This document shows positions 43,089 to 53,124 of a DNA stretch of 63,295 nt, one piece after another (position 1 is the first letter of the stretch; each line of letters starts with the position of its first letter). Source of the DNA: Bacteroidales bacterium (GTDB taxonomy: Bacteria > Bacteroidota > Bacteroidia > Bacteroidales > UBA932); contig JAKSJP010000014.1 in NCBI GenBank assembly GCA_024398105.1, forward strand, positions 1 through 63,295. Direction: 5' to 3'. The position numbers and the translations under genes were made by a program. The notes below the pieces were generated by a model. The model did no database searches. It saw only the letters and a list, made by a program, of their open reading frames with translations, and had not been told where the DNA came from.

Positions 43089-43946
43089 TTATCCTAATCT
43101 GCGGAAGATTTCAACTGTCCTTTTCGCCTCGGCGACGTCGTGGACCCTGAGGATGTCGGCACCTCTCTGGAGCGCAGCCAGATGGAGAGCCTGTGTCGCA
43201 GGGAGCGACTCCTCCGGAGTTATGTCGAAGAGCCTGTAGATCATGCTCTTGCGGGAGACGCCTACAAGGGTCCTGCGGCCTGGGATGAGGATGCTTTCCA
43301 TCTCGTCCATCAGCTGCCAGTTCTGCTCGACGGTCTTTGCGAAGCCGAAGCCGGGATCGAGCACCCACTCCCTGATTCCGAAGTCCTCCGCCTTGTCGGC
43401 GAAATCAAGGAAATACCTGCGGACAGCGGCAGTGACCGGGCTCATGGTACCATAGTCCGGATCGTCCGTACCCGGAAGGGGATAGTCCGTCAGCGACTGC
43501 ATGGTCATCGGGTTGCCTCTCTTGTGCATGGCGACGTATTCAAGCCCCAGTTCTCCGACGGTCGGGAGCATCTGAGGGTCGTCCTCGCCGGCAGAGATGT
43601 CGTTCACGATGAAGTCCCCGATCCTGTCGAAGCAGCGGCGTACGACCTCAGCCCAATAGGTGTCGATGGAGATGCGGATGTCGGGAAAACCGCTTCTGAC
43701 GGCCGCCAGGACAGGCTCCAGACGCTGCCATTCGACCTCCGCTCCGACACCCTGCGAACCTGGCCTTGTCGAGCAGGCCCCGATGTCGATGATGTCGGCG
43801 CCCTCATGTACCATGGTCCCGATACGGTCCATGGCAGCCCTCACGTCTGCCTTCCCGTCCTCCGAGAGGCATCGGCTCGCGCTGTAGTAGGAATTGTCGG
43901 TGATATTGACGATTCCCATGATCTCGATTTTCCGATTGCGGTCCAT
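43089..43946 (-). CDS. folP: Dihydropteroate synthase
   Basis: 285 residues, TIM barrel, cytosolic. It condenses pABA with the pterin pyrophosphate in folate synthesis, upstream of FolC (6128-7447). Landmarks are IMGIVNITDNSYYSASR, ADIIDIGACSTRPGS, ISIDTYWAEVV, IVNDISAG and WVLDPGFGFAKT. Minus-strand -7 box TAACTTTG at 43965-43972 lies 19 nt before the ATG, in the intergenic region shared with the divergent ridA. Confidence 0.95.
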   Translation of the reverse strand: MDRNRKIEIMGIVNITDNSYYSASRCLSEDGKADVRAAMDRIGTMVHEGADIIDIGACSTRPGSQGVGAEVEWQRLEPVLAAVRSGFPDIRISIDTYWAEVVRRCFDRIGDFIVNDISAGEDDPQMLPTVGELGLEYVAMHKRGNPMTMQSLTDYPLPGTDDPDYGTMSPVTAAVRRYFLDFADKAEDFGIREWVLDPGFGFAKTVEQNWQLMDEMESILIPGRRTLVGVSRKSMIYRLFDITPEESLPATQALHLAALQRGADILRVHDVAEAKRTVEIFRRLG

Positions 43947-44033
43947 AAGTCTGTCTGTTTACGGCAAAGTTATCAAAAAATGCCTATCTTTATAGGCTGT
44001 ATACACAATTGAAATAAAAACATAAGATATCAT

Positions 44034-44408
44034 ATGAAACAGATCGCAACAGACAAGGCTCCAGCAGCTATCGGCCCATACAGCCAGGCAATCAATGAAG
44101 GTGGACTCGTATTCGTCTCAGGCCAGATTCCTATCGACCCTGCGACAGGCGCATTCGTAGAGGGTGGCATCACCGAGCAGACCACCCAGTCTCTCACCAA
44201 CCTCCGCAATATCCTCGCAGAGGCAGGTACAGACCTCAGCCACGTCATGAAGACAACCGTGTTCCTTGCCGACATCGCTGATTTCGCTGCGATGAACGCT
44301 GTCTACGCACAGTTCTTCACAGCTCCGTACCCTGCACGCTCAGCCGTAGCAGTGAAGGACCTCCCTAAGGGAGCCCTCGTGGAGATCGAGTGCATCGCCT
44401 GCAAGTAG
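44034..44408 (+). CDS. ridA: RidA-family enamine/imine deaminase
   Basis: 124 residues, cytosolic trimer. It hydrolyses reactive enamine/imine intermediates of PLP enzymes. Family motifs include GPYSQAINEGGLVFVSGQIP at the start and PARSAVAVKDLPKGALVEIE near the end, including the substrate-binding Arg (YPARSAV). It is first in a tight operon with tmk (3-bp gap). A short inverted repeat, GCCTAT and ATAGGC (about 43982-43997), lies in the divergent promoter region. Confidence 0.95.
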   Translation: MKQIATDKAPAAIGPYSQAINEGGLVFVSGQIPIDPATGAFVEGGITEQTTQSLTNLRNILAEAGTDLSHVMKTTVFLADIADFAAMNAVYAQFFTAPYPARSAVAVKDLPKGALVEIECIACK

Positions 44409-44411
44409 GCC

Positions 44412-45095
44412 ATGCTGGTAGTCATCGAAGGACTTGACGGGGCAGGAAAGTCCACTCAGGTCAAAAGACTCAGAGCATATCTGACAGAGAAGTGCGGGAA
44501 CCTGGAGTACATCCATTTCCCACGCTATGACGCCCCTGTCTATGGAGACCTCATCGGAGGCTTCCTCAGAGGCGATTTCGGCGATATCAACCAGGTGCAT
44601 CCTAAGCTCGTGGCCCTTCTTTACGCGGAGGACCGCCACGGCGCCGCTCCCCAGATGAAGGCTACTCTCAGGGAGGGAGGCTGCATGCTCCTCGACCGCT
44701 ACGTCTATTCGAACATCGCATACCAGTGCGCCAAGATCGCTGACCCGAGGGAGAAGGAAGACCTCAGGGAGTGGATCAACAACACTGAGTACGGCAACTT
44801 CGACCTTCCGCGTCCGGACCTCAACATCTTCCTCGACGTCCCGATCGGATTCGTCGAGAAGAAGCTCGCTGAGAACAGGGGAGGCAACGACAGGAACTAC
44901 CTTGGAGGCGCCCAGGATATACATGAGGCCGACATCGAGTTCCAGAAGAGGGTGAGGGAAGTGTATCTCCGCCAGTGTGAGGTGGATCCGAAATTCATAA
45001 GGATCGACTGCTCTGACGAGAACGGTGCGATGCTCCCGCCTGACGATATTTTCGCCAAGATCAAGGCAACAGTAGATTCAACATTCAATTTCTAG
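44412..45095 (+). CDS. tmk: Thymidylate kinase
   Basis: 227 residues, cytosolic; dTMP to dTDP. The P-loop is IEGLDGAGKSTQVKRL at residue 5; LDRYVYSNIAYQ is the DR-Y motif near residue 95; the LID region follows FLDVPIGFVEKKL. Slightly longer than the usual 205-215 residues because of an extended LID region with YLGGAQDIHEAD. Coupled to ridA and, 2 bp later, the BT_3928-type gene. Confidence 0.94.
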   Translation: MLVVIEGLDGAGKSTQVKRLRAYLTEKCGNLEYIHFPRYDAPVYGDLIGGFLRGDFGDINQVHPKLVALLYAEDRHGAAPQMKATLREGGCMLLDRYVYSNIAYQCAKIADPREKEDLREWINNTEYGNFDLPRPDLNIFLDVPIGFVEKKLAENRGGNDRNYLGGAQDIHEADIEFQKRVREVYLRQCEVDPKFIRIDCSDENGAMLPPDDIFAKIKATVDSTFNF

Positions 45096-45097
45096 AC

Positions 45098-46324
45098 ATG
45101 AAGACAGATTTCCTCGGATACAGGAGATATTTCGCAGTAGTCATAGGTCTCGTATTCTTCTGCGCAGGCCTGCTCAAACTGATGGATCCCGTAGGAGCCA
45201 GACTTGTGGTCTCTGAATACTTCAAGTTCCTGGGCTTGGGATTCCTCGACTCACTCTCTTCGTTCGTGGGAGTCTCGCTCGCTGTCCTTGAGACCTTGAC
45301 CGGAGCCGCGCTGGTGACAGGCGTGTTCAGGAAGATCGCGGCGGCCGTCACCGCTGCTTTCCTCGGATTCTTCACCCTTCTCACTCTCGCGCTCTGGATC
45401 GTCAACCCGGAGATGGACTGCGGCTGCTTCGGCGAGGCCATCCATCTCACCCATTTCCAGTCGTTCATCAAGAACGTCGTCCTCTGCATCCTTGCCGTCA
45501 TCGCCTTCGTCCCGTTCAAGGACTATGGTACCCCGAAGAAGCGTAAGTACGTATCATTCGGCCTGATCGCGATATCATCCTTGCTCATCCTTCTATGGTG
45601 CGGCACCCACATCCCGTTCACGGACTTCACTCCGTTCAGTCTTTCGTCAAGGCTCGCCGCTGCGCAGGAGTACAATGAGGACGGGGAGGACAAGTTCATC
45701 GCTACCTTCATCTATGAGAAGAACGGCCAGGAGGGTACCTTCACTCTTGACGACCTTCCTGATTCGACCTGGAATTTCGTACGTACCGAGACTGTCCTGA
45801 GGCAGGACAATGTCGTCGAGAAGGACCATCCGACCCTTTCGATCTCGGACGCTGATGGCGTGTACCATGACCAGTTGCCTGCGGAAGACCTGGCGATGGT
45901 CGTATCGGCCCACAAGCCGTCTGCCGTGTCGGACAGGAACTGGGAGAAGATAGCTGATTTCCTTGTGTCAGCCGAAGGGAACGGCTTCACTTCGCTTCTT
46001 ATCACACCTGTGTCACACAGGGATGTCGTCGCGATGCTCCCTGCCACACTTACTGATGAGCAGCGTGCCGCGATAGTGGACAATCTTTATTTCTCTGATT
46101 TCAGGACCGTCATCTCTCTCAACAGGTCCAACGGAGGCGTGACATATTTCAATGAGGGACATCTTATCCAGAAATGGAGCGCCCGCAACATGCCTTCCGA
46201 TTCAAGACTCGGCAAGATCAGGTCCCACGATGAGACTGACCTGATGCTGACAGCAAGTACAAAAGGACGCCTGTCATTCCAAGCGTCCTTCCTATATTCA
46301 TTTGTCGTTATGTTTCTGATCTAG
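45098..46324 (+). CDS. BT_3928-family DoxX/MauE-like membrane protein
   Basis: 408 residues. The first 160 or so hold four to five membrane segments in a DoxX/MauE-like arrangement (VIGLVFFCAGLLKLMDPVGA near the start, and a DCGCFGE cysteine motif near residue 107). A further hydrophobic segment at about 155-170 precedes a periplasmic thioredoxin-like region. This is the conserved BT_3928 group of Bacteroidota; function unproven, but the vicinal cysteines suggest a role in periplasmic redox. Third gene of the ridA-tmk operon. The infB terminator lies inside its 3' end. Confidence 0.8.
   Translation: MKTDFLGYRRYFAVVIGLVFFCAGLLKLMDPVGARLVVSEYFKFLGLGFLDSLSSFVGVSLAVLETLTGAALVTGVFRKIAAAVTAAFLGFFTLLTLALWIVNPEMDCGCFGEAIHLTHFQSFIKNVVLCILAVIAFVPFKDYGTPKKRKYVSFGLIAISSLLILLWCGTHIPFTDFTPFSLSSRLAAAQEYNEDGEDKFIATFIYEKNGQEGTFTLDDLPDSTWNFVRTETVLRQDNVVEKDHPTLSISDADGVYHDQLPAEDLAMVVSAHKPSAVSDRNWEKIADFLVSAEGNGFTSLLITPVSHRDVVAMLPATLTDEQRAAIVDNLYFSDFRTVISLNRSNGGVTYFNEGHLIQKWSARNMPSDSRLGKIRSHDETDLMLTASTKGRLSFQASFLYSFVVMFLI
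46261..46290 (-). terminator. Terminator of rimP-nusA-infB, inside the convergent gene
   Basis: AAGGACGC (46263-46270) and GCGTCCTT (46283-46290) pair perfectly; on the minus strand the stem is followed by TTTTGT. It lies about 56 bp beyond the infB stop and within the coding sequence of the convergent BT_3928 gene. Confidence 0.6.
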
Positions 46325-46345
46325 AGCAGCCTCTAAGCCTGTGGC

Positions 46346-49189
46346 CTAGAGACTTCTCTTTATCTCGACGATCTGGAATGCCTCGATTACGTCGCCTTCC
46401 TTGATGTCGTTGTAGTTCTCGATTCCGATACCGCACTCCATTCCGGCGATGACCTCCTTGGCGTCGTCCTTGCCTCTGCGGAGAGACGATACTTCACCGG
46501 TGTAGATCACGATACCGTCACGGATGAGACGTACCTTGTTGTTCTTGGTGAACTTACCCTCCTTGATGAGACAGCCGGCGATTGTACCGACCTTAGGGAT
46601 CTTGAACGGCATCTTGACGTATGCTGTTGAAACGACCTCTTCCTTCTTCTCAGGCTCGAGCATACCCTCGATACCATCCTTGACCTCGTTGATACAGTCG
46701 TAGATGACAGAGTAGAGTCGGATTTCGATTCCTTCCTTCTCCGCGGTGTTCCTGGCCTCGGTCGATGGACGTACCTGGAAACCGATGACAACTGCGTCTG
46801 ATGCGGTTGCGAGCATGATATCTGACTCGGAGATTGCGCCGACAGCCTTGTGGATGACGTTTACATGGATCTCCTCTGTAGAGAGCTTGATGAGTGAGTC
46901 AGAGAGTGCCTCTACTGAACCGTCCACATCACCCTTGACGATGACATTGAGCTCCTTGAAGTTACCGATGGCGATTCGGCGACCGATCTCTTCGAGAGTC
47001 ATATGCTTCTGGGTCTTGATGCCCTGGATGCGGAGGAGCTGCTCACGCTTGTTGGCGATTGACTTGGCCTCCTTCTCGTCTGTCATGATGTTGAACTTCT
47101 CACCTGCGCTTGGCGCACCGTTGAGACCGAGGATCGATACAGGTGTGGATGGACCTGCCTCTGTGACGTTCTGCCCACGCTCGTTGAGCATGGCCTTGAT
47201 ACGTCCGTAGTAGCTTCCTGAGATCATCATGTCACCCTTGTGGAGAGTACCGTTCTGTACGAGCACTGTAGCGACGAATCCACGGCCCTTGTCGAGTGAT
47301 GACTCGATGACTGCACCTGAACCGAGCTTCTTAGGGTTGGCCTTGAGCTCCATGAGGTCGGTCTCGAAGAGGACCTTCTCGAGAAGCTTGTCGACATTGA
47401 TACCCTTCTTCGCAGAGATCTCCTGGCACTGGTACTTACCGCCCCATGCCTCTGTGAGGATGTTCATCTGCGCGAGCTGCTGGTAGATCTTGTCTGCCTG
47501 TGCACCTGGCTTGTCGATCTTGTTGATCGCGAATACCATAGGCACGTTTGCAGCCTGTGCATGGTTGATAGCCTCGACTGTCTGCGGCATGACTGCGTCG
47601 TCTGCGGCGATGATGATGATCGCAAGGTCTGTCATCTGGGCACCACGGGCACGCATCGCGGTGAACGCCTCGTGGCCAGGGGTGTCGAGGAAGGTGATGT
47701 GCCTTCCGTCAGGCATCTCTACGTTGTATGCACCGATGTGCTGTGTGATACCGCCGGCCTCACCGGCGATCACATTGGTCTTGCGGATGTAGTCGAGGAG
47801 GGAAGTCTTACCATGGTCGACGTGACCCATGACGGTGATGATAGGAGGTCTGGTCACGAGATCTTCCTCTCTGTCCTCTTCCTGCTCGATTTCCTGAGTG
47901 AGCTCAGCTGTGACGAACTCGACCTTGTAACCGAACTCCTCTGCTACGAGGACGAGGGTCTCGGCATCGAGTCTCTGGTTGATCGATACCATCATACCAA
48001 GGCTGAAGCAAGCTCCGATGACCTTGTTGACAGGGGTGTTGTTCATGAGGGTTGCGAGGTCGTTCACGGTAACGAACTCTGTTACCTTGAGTACCTTCTT
48101 CTCGGCGAGCTCCTGCTCCATCTCCTCCTGCATCTTCTGGGATGCAAGCTCCCTCTTCTCCTTCCTGTACTTCGCACCGAAGTTGCTCTTCTTGCTGTCG
48201 TTCATCCTTGCGTAGGTCTCCTTGACCTGCTTCTGGATTTCCTTCTGCATCTCTTCAACCTCAGCCTCGGTCATAGCCGGCTTGAACTTGTCGCGGTTGC
48301 GACCCTTTCCGTTCTGGTTGTTCTGGTTATTCTGGTTGTTGTTTCCGCGGTTGTCCCTGCCGTCCCTTCCATTCTTGCCTTTGTTGCCGTTCTGGTTGTT
48401 CTGGCCGTCCTTGCCGTTCTTACGGTCGTCGCGGTTTCCACCCTTGCGGTTGTCGCTGGCGTCTACCTTGTTGACGTCGACCTTCTGGCTTCCGTCCTTG
48501 GAGATACGCTCTCTCTTTTTCTTCTTCCTGTCGAACTGTGAGAGATCGACCTTGCCGACGATCTTGAGACCGTTCTGCCTAGGCTCTTCCGGTGCAGGTG
48601 CCGCTGCCTCTGCCTTTGCAGGCTGTGAAGGCTCCTCCGCAGGGGTAGGCACGGATTCCTCTTCAACTGCTGGTTCTGGCTCTGGCTCAGGTTCCTGCTC
48701 TACGACCGGCTCAGGCTCGGCCACTGGCTCCGGCTCCTGTACAGGCTCCGGTTCAGGTGTCGGCTCGGGAATCGGCTCCGGCTCTACGACAGCCGCCTCA
48801 GGCTCTGCGACCGGTGCCTCTTCCACCACTGTCTCCTCGACCTGTGGAACCACGACAGGCTCCTCTTCCTTTGCTGCAGGCTTTGAAGAAAGTGACGTGC
48901 TTGTGATGATTGTCTCTCTTACCGGCTCGTAGTCGTCGGCCTCACTGGCGCTCTTGCGGGTGTTCTTCTCGATGATCTCCTTCATCTTGATGTCCACCTT
49001 GGCTGCCTCCTGTGCGTCCTTGCGGTCTGCGCCGAACTTCTTCTCGAGGTCGGAAAGATAGGTGTCCGATACCTTCTGGTTAGGATTCATGTCCTCGATC
49101 CCTGCTCCCTTGTCATTGAGGAAGTCCACGAGGGTACCGATACCGATATTGAATTGCTTCGCTAATTTACTTAGTCTGATTTCTGCCAT
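46346..49189 (-). CDS. infB: Translation initiation factor IF-2
   Basis: 947 residues. The N-terminal IF2_N domain ([20 protein letters not shown]) is followed by a long low-complexity linker with Glu-Pro repeats ([20 protein letters not shown], about residues 120-200) and Asn/Gly/Lys-rich stretches. The G domain has GHVDHGKT near residue 455, DTPGHEAF and NKID. The EF-Tu-like domain II and C-terminal IF2 domains are complete. It guides fMet-tRNA to the ribosome; the initiator tRNA gene is at the window's end. Last gene of the rimP-nusA-infB operon, 31 bp after nusA. Confidence 0.97.
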   Translation of the reverse strand: MAEIRLSKLAKQFNIGIGTLVDFLNDKGAGIEDMNPNQKVSDTYLSDLEKKFGADRKDAQEAAKVDIKMKEIIEKNTRKSASEADDYEPVRETIITSTSLSSKPAAKEEEPVVVPQVEETVVEEAPVAEPEAAVVEPEPIPEPTPEPEPVQEPEPVAEPEPVVEQEPEPEPEPAVEEESVPTPAEEPSQPAKAEAAAPAPEEPRQNGLKIVGKVDLSQFDRKKKKRERISKDGSQKVDVNKVDASDNRKGGNRDDRKNGKDGQNNQNGNKGKNGRDGRDNRGNNNQNNQNNQNGKGRNRDKFKPAMTEAEVEEMQKEIQKQVKETYARMNDSKKSNFGAKYRKEKRELASQKMQEEMEQELAEKKVLKVTEFVTVNDLATLMNNTPVNKVIGACFSLGMMVSINQRLDAETLVLVAEEFGYKVEFVTAELTQEIEQEEDREEDLVTRPPIITVMGHVDHGKTSLLDYIRKTNVIAGEAGGITQHIGAYNVEMPDGRHITFLDTPGHEAFTAMRARGAQMTDLAIIIIAADDAVMPQTVEAINHAQAANVPMVFAINKIDKPGAQADKIYQQLAQMNILTEAWGGKYQCQEISAKKGINVDKLLEKVLFETDLMELKANPKKLGSGAVIESSLDKGRGFVATVLVQNGTLHKGDMMISGSYYGRIKAMLNERGQNVTEAGPSTPVSILGLNGAPSAGEKFNIMTDEKEAKSIANKREQLLRIQGIKTQKHMTLEEIGRRIAIGNFKELNVIVKGDVDGSVEALSDSLIKLSTEEIHVNVIHKAVGAISESDIMLATASDAVVIGFQVRPSTEARNTAEKEGIEIRLYSVIYDCINEVKDGIEGMLEPEKKEEVVSTAYVKMPFKIPKVGTIAGCLIKEGKFTKNNKVRLIRDGIVIYTGEVSSLRRGKDDAKEVIAGMECGIGIENYNDIKEGDVIEAFQIVEIKRSL

Positions 49190-49220
49190 ATAAACCCCTT
49201 TGAAATTGTTCTACTTAAGA

Positions 49221-50477
49221 TTAGTCCTCGAACTCTGCCTTGAGGATATCCATGATCTCGTCTACGGTCTCGTCCTCGAGGTCAGCCCTCTTGGCGATGT
49301 CAGCAGCTGAAAGGGCAAGCACGCTCTTCGCTGTGTCGCAGCCGATGGCCTGGAGACGCTCGATGATCCATGGATCGATGACGTCGTCGAACTCGCTGAG
49401 GAGTACGTCCTCCTCGTCCTCGCCGTCAACCTGTGGGACATCTCTCCATACCTCGATCTCACGGCCTGTGAGGAGGCTTGCGAGACGGATGTTGCATCCG
49501 CCCTTGCCGATACCCTTCTTGACCTCCTCAGGAAGCATGAATACCTTGATCTTGCCGTCCTCTGAAGTCATGTCGATAGAGGATATCTTCGCAGGGTTGA
49601 GGGCTCTCTGGATGAGGAGCTGGGTATTGGTGGTCCACTGGAGCACGTCGATGTTCTCGTTGCGGAGCTCGCGTACGATACCGATGATACGCGAACCCTT
49701 CACGCCGATACATGCTCCGATAGGATCGATTCTGTCGTCGTATGACTCGACAGCGACCTTGGCACGCTCGCCAGGTACACGTACGACCTTCTTGATGGTG
49801 ATGAGACCGTCGTAGATCTCAGGTACCTCCTGCTCGAAGAGCTTTACGAGGAACTCGTCAGAGGTTCTTGAGAGGACGATGTAAGGAGTAGTGTTGTTCT
49901 TCATCTCCACGCTCTTGATGATGGCGCGGACGGTGTCGTTCTTCTTGAAGTGCTCACCAGGGATCTGCTCTGACTTAGGGAGTCTGAGCTCGTTGCCGTC
50001 CTCGTCGAGGATGAGGACTTCCTTTGACCATGTCTGGTATACCTCACCTGTGAAGAGCTCGCCGATCTTCTCTGCGTACTTGTTGTAGAGGTTTGCCTTC
50101 TCGATGTCCATGATGCGGCCCTGGAGGTTCTGCCTGATGTTGAGGATACCTCTGCGGCCGAACTCCTTGAGCTCTACCTTCCTTGTGTAGGTCTCGCCGA
50201 TCTCGAAGTCGTCCTCGCCCATCTCCTGGAGCTCCTCGAGGGAGATCTCGGTGTTAGGATCCTCGACTTCCTCGACTACCTCGAGGTTCTGGTAGATCTC
50301 GCAGTCTCCCTTGTCGACGTTGATCACGACGTCGAAGTTGTCTGCTGAACCGTAGGTCTTGGTGATCTGTGTGATGAATACGTCCTTGAGGACACCCATC
50401 ATAACTGGTCTGTCAATGTGCTTCTCGTCCTTGAAGGATGCGAAAGCACTTTTAAGATCGATTTTCTCTTCTGCCAT
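49221..50477 (-). CDS. nusA: Transcription termination/antitermination factor NusA
   Basis: 418 residues. N-terminal RNA-polymerase-binding domain (DLKSAFASFKDEKHIDRPVM), S1 domain (about 130-200, TGEVYQTWSKEVLILDEDG), then KH domains with DPIGACIGVKGSRI near residue 245 and KGIGKGGCNIRLASLLTGRE near residue 330. A short acidic C-terminus with one helix-hairpin-helix-like segment follows. Typical Bacteroidota length. Central gene of the conserved operon. Confidence 0.97.
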   Translation of the reverse strand: MAEEKIDLKSAFASFKDEKHIDRPVMMGVLKDVFITQITKTYGSADNFDVVINVDKGDCEIYQNLEVVEEVEDPNTEISLEELQEMGEDDFEIGETYTRKVELKEFGRRGILNIRQNLQGRIMDIEKANLYNKYAEKIGELFTGEVYQTWSKEVLILDEDGNELRLPKSEQIPGEHFKKNDTVRAIIKSVEMKNNTTPYIVLSRTSDEFLVKLFEQEVPEIYDGLITIKKVVRVPGERAKVAVESYDDRIDPIGACIGVKGSRIIGIVRELRNENIDVLQWTTNTQLLIQRALNPAKISSIDMTSEDGKIKVFMLPEEVKKGIGKGGCNIRLASLLTGREIEVWRDVPQVDGEDEEDVLLSEFDDVIDPWIIERLQAIGCDTAKSVLALSAADIAKRADLEDETVDEIMDILKAEFED

Positions 50478-50495
50478 TTTATCTATGTTTTATTA

Positions 50496-50969
50496 TTAAT
50501 CAAATGTGATGTAAGGCCTTACTGAGTTGACCTGGTCGAAAGGAAGGACGTCGGTGTGCTCCACCTCGACCTTCTTCTTCTTTCCTTCGACGGCCTCCTT
50601 GGCCTTGTATCTGACTGTCACGCCCTGCTCGTCCGCGTCCACGAGCTCGGCTACGAACTTCTTTCCGCCCTTTGCCTGGACTTCGACCATGGTACCTTTC
50701 GCCTTGATGTACTGGCGGAGGTCCATGAACGGAAGGTCGAGACCTGCCGATGTCATCGTGAGGGCATAGTCCATCTCGTCCTGGTTCCAGATCTCATGGA
50801 ACACCTTGTCGAGTGCGATGCAGTCCTCGAGGTCTATGCTTCTGTCCATGGCCTCGATCATCACGGTGATGTTGTTGTCCGCGTCAGCCTCCACGTCTAC
50901 GATGAAACAGCCTCTTGCCTCTACGGCAGCGCTGAATTTCTCGCGTATTTCCTTTTCAAATGCGTTCAT
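50496..50969 (-). CDS. rimP: Ribosome maturation factor RimP
   Basis: 157 residues; needed for 30S subunit maturation. The N-terminal alpha/beta domain includes GCFIVDVEADADNNITVMIEA and DCIALDKVFHEI; the C-terminal SH3-like domain includes VEVQAKGGKKFVAELVDADE. First gene of rimP-nusA-infB, as in most bacteria. Its minus-strand -7 box is TATATTTG at 51033-51040. Confidence 0.95.
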   Translation of the reverse strand: MNAFEKEIREKFSAAVEARGCFIVDVEADADNNITVMIEAMDRSIDLEDCIALDKVFHEIWNQDEMDYALTMTSAGLDLPFMDLRQYIKAKGTMVEVQAKGGKKFVAELVDADEQGVTVRYKAKEAVEGKKKKVEVEHTDVLPFDQVNSVRPYITFD

Positions 50970-51032
50970 CTGCGTTCAGATATTTAAAAAAGATAGGAGA
51001 CGTCATGCGTCCCCTATCTCAACTCACGGGTG

Positions 51033-51040
51033 CAAATATA
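51033..51040 (-). promoter_or_regulatory. -7 box of the rimP-nusA-infB operon
   Basis: TATATTTG on the minus strand, about 63 nt upstream of rimP; the -33 element is unclear. Confidence 0.45.
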
Positions 51041-51115
51041 GCAATTTTTGTTCAGAATAGGCATAAGAATTGATAAAAAGTATATAAATATGGTGTATGT
51101 TGTCACAAACCGCAG

Positions 51116-51123
51116 TAAATTTG
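51116..51123 (+). promoter_or_regulatory. -7 box of lpxD
   Basis: TAAATTTG, 32 nt before the lpxD ATG at 51156; the -33 element is unclear. Confidence 0.4.
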
Positions 51124-51155
51124 CATCAATAAGTATAAATAGTTAACAGATATAT

Positions 51156-52145
51156 ATGGAATTTACAGCCAAGCAGCTTGCGCAGGTGCTCAAGGGAACA
51201 GTGGACGGGGATCCGGAGGCAAGAGCAACCGACTTTGCGAAGATCGAACATGGAAAGCCAGGCAAGCTCTGCTTCTACGCAAATCCTAAATACGAGGCAT
51301 ATGTATATACATGCCAGGCAAGCATCCTGCTTGTGAACAAGGATTTCGTGCCTACAGCAAAAGTCACCCCTACGATGGTCAGGGTCGAGAACGCATACTC
51401 GGCTCTCGCTGAACTGCTTAAATACGTTGCGACCAAGAAGCGCACGGACAGACGCCACAGAGGCTTCCGCTCTTCATGGTTCCTCACGACCAAGTTCGGA
51501 AAGAAGGTCTACCTCGGAAGCCATTCATACGTCGGCCACCACGCGGTGGTAGGCGACCATACCAAGATTTTCGAGAACGTCTATGTCGGCGACAATACAG
51601 TCATCGGCAAGAACTGCCTTATCTATCCGGGAGTAGTGATCTATCCTGGAATGGTCATAGGCGACAATGTGATAATCCATTCCAATGCAGTCATAGGCTC
51701 CGACGGCTTCGGAAACGCTCCGCAGCCTGACGGCACATGGGAGAAGATAGAGCATCTGGGAAACGTCATCATCGGAGACAACTGCGAGATCGGAGCATGT
51801 ACCACCATCGACCGTGCAGAGATGGAATCTACCATAATCGGAAAAGGCGTCAAGATCGACAACCTCTGCCAGATCGCACATAACGTCGAGATCGGAGACA
51901 ATACGGTCATGGCTGCCCAGTGCGGCATCGCAGGCTCGACAAAGATCGGAAAGAACTGCATCTTCGGAGGTCAGGTCGGCATCGCCGGCCATCTTACGAT
52001 CGCGGACAATACGACTATCGGAGCCCAGGCGGGAATCATTGGAAACATCAGGAAACCTGGTGAAGTACTGCTCGGTTCTCCGGCTCTTCCGGTCCGCAAT
52101 TATATGAAGAGCTACGCCGTCTTCAAGAGGTCGGGACAGGAGTAG
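51156..52145 (+). CDS. lpxD: UDP-3-O-acylglucosamine N-acyltransferase
   Basis: 329 residues, cytosolic trimer. Third acylation step of lipid A synthesis. The N-terminal uridine-binding domain ([20 protein letters not shown]) is followed by a left-handed beta-helix of hexapeptide repeats ([20 protein letters not shown]). The catalytic His is probably in the conserved [15 protein letters not shown] segment near residue 248. Slightly shorter than the usual 340-350. Separated from lpxC by 61 bp with its own lpxC promoter, so it is perhaps not strictly coupled. Confidence 0.95.
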   Translation: MEFTAKQLAQVLKGTVDGDPEARATDFAKIEHGKPGKLCFYANPKYEAYVYTCQASILLVNKDFVPTAKVTPTMVRVENAYSALAELLKYVATKKRTDRRHRGFRSSWFLTTKFGKKVYLGSHSYVGHHAVVGDHTKIFENVYVGDNTVIGKNCLIYPGVVIYPGMVIGDNVIIHSNAVIGSDGFGNAPQPDGTWEKIEHLGNVIIGDNCEIGACTTIDRAEMESTIIGKGVKIDNLCQIAHNVEIGDNTVMAAQCGIAGSTKIGKNCIFGGQVGIAGHLTIADNTTIGAQAGIIGNIRKPGEVLLGSPALPVRNYMKSYAVFKRSGQE

Positions 52146-52155
52146 GAAACAGCCG

Positions 52156-52187
52156 TTGGCAACTTTGAGGAAAAATTGCTAACTTTG
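52156..52187 (+). promoter_or_regulatory. Promoter of lpxC-lpxA-wbqC
   Basis: TTG (52156-52158), 21 nt, TAACTTTG (52180-52187), 20 nt before the lpxC ATG at 52207. Confidence 0.45.
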
Positions 52188-52206
52188 TCGGCTATATTGA
52201 TTACAG

Positions 52207-53109
52207 ATGAATCAGCATACATTAAGAAATACATACACATTCGAGGGTAAAGGTCTCCATACCGGAACAGTTTCCAGAATGACAGTGGGCCCGGCTCCTG
52301 AGAATTCAGGTGTGCGTTTCCGCAGGTCCGACCTCGGCGACGTCTATATCGACGCAGTCGCCGGGAACGTTTCGAACACTGCCCGCTCGACGACTCTCTC
52401 CAACGGTACTGCAGAAGTACATACAGTAGAACATATCCTTTCTGCGCTTACAGGCATGGGCATAGACAATGCCCTCATTGAGATCGACAACGTCGAGGTC
52501 CCTATCCTTGACGGCAGCGCGCGCTTCTATGTGGAGGCGTTCGCCAAGGACGGTCTCCAGGAGCAGGCTGCGGAAAGAGTATATATGACAGTCCCTGAGA
52601 CGATTGAGCTCAAGGACGAGAAGACGGGCTCGTGGGTCCGCATTGAACCTGCCGACAGCCTCTCATACGAGGTTACGGTCGATTTCGGCTCAAAGGTCCT
52701 CGGAGTGCAGAGCGCTGCATGGAACGAGGGCGCTGACTATGCGAAGGAGATCGGAGTGTGCAGGACCTTCGTGTTCTTCCATGAGATCGAGTTCCTCTTC
52801 GCCAACAACCTTATCAAGGGCGGCGACGTGGACAACGCAATAGTGATAGTCGAACATCCAGTTTCGGACGGACAGCTCCAGAGGATGTCTGCATCACTCG
52901 GCAAGCCGGCTCTCAAGGTGGAGTCGAACGGCTACCTGAACAATCTCCAGCTACATTTCGAGAACGAGTGCGGAAGGCACAAGCTTCTCGATCTTATCGG
53001 CGACATAAGGCTCTGCGGAGGCTTCCTCAATGCGAAGATCACCGCGTACAAGCCTGGTCACACCATCAATACCAACCTGGCCAAGGCATTCAGAAAGACT
53101 TTGGCTTAA
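52207..53109 (+). CDS. lpxC: UDP-3-O-acyl-GlcNAc deacetylase, not fused to FabZ
   Basis: 300 residues. Zinc-dependent committed step of lipid A synthesis. The first zinc motif EVHTVEHILSALTGMGIDN is near residue 75. The second His/Asp pair is in CGRHKLLDLIGD near residue 258, and the later GHTINTNLAKAFR provides the catalytic-base region. It stops at single-domain length. In many Bacteroidales LpxC is a fusion of about 460 residues with the dehydratase FabZ; the FabZ half is missing here and no fabZ lies before lpxA. Followed 15 bp later by lpxA. Confidence 0.94.
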   Translation: MNQHTLRNTYTFEGKGLHTGTVSRMTVGPAPENSGVRFRRSDLGDVYIDAVAGNVSNTARSTTLSNGTAEVHTVEHILSALTGMGIDNALIEIDNVEVPILDGSARFYVEAFAKDGLQEQAAERVYMTVPETIELKDEKTGSWVRIEPADSLSYEVTVDFGSKVLGVQSAAWNEGADYAKEIGVCRTFVFFHEIEFLFANNLIKGGDVDNAIVIVEHPVSDGQLQRMSASLGKPALKVESNGYLNNLQLHFENECGRHKLLDLIGDIRLCGGFLNAKITAYKPGHTINTNLAKAFRKTLA

Positions 53110-53124
53110 CACACAAGAATTCAT

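Noticed and set aside
47561-48932. Plus-strand frames opposite infB
   Set aside because: Leu/Val- and Ser/Gly-rich translations of the infB linker complement; infB is certain.
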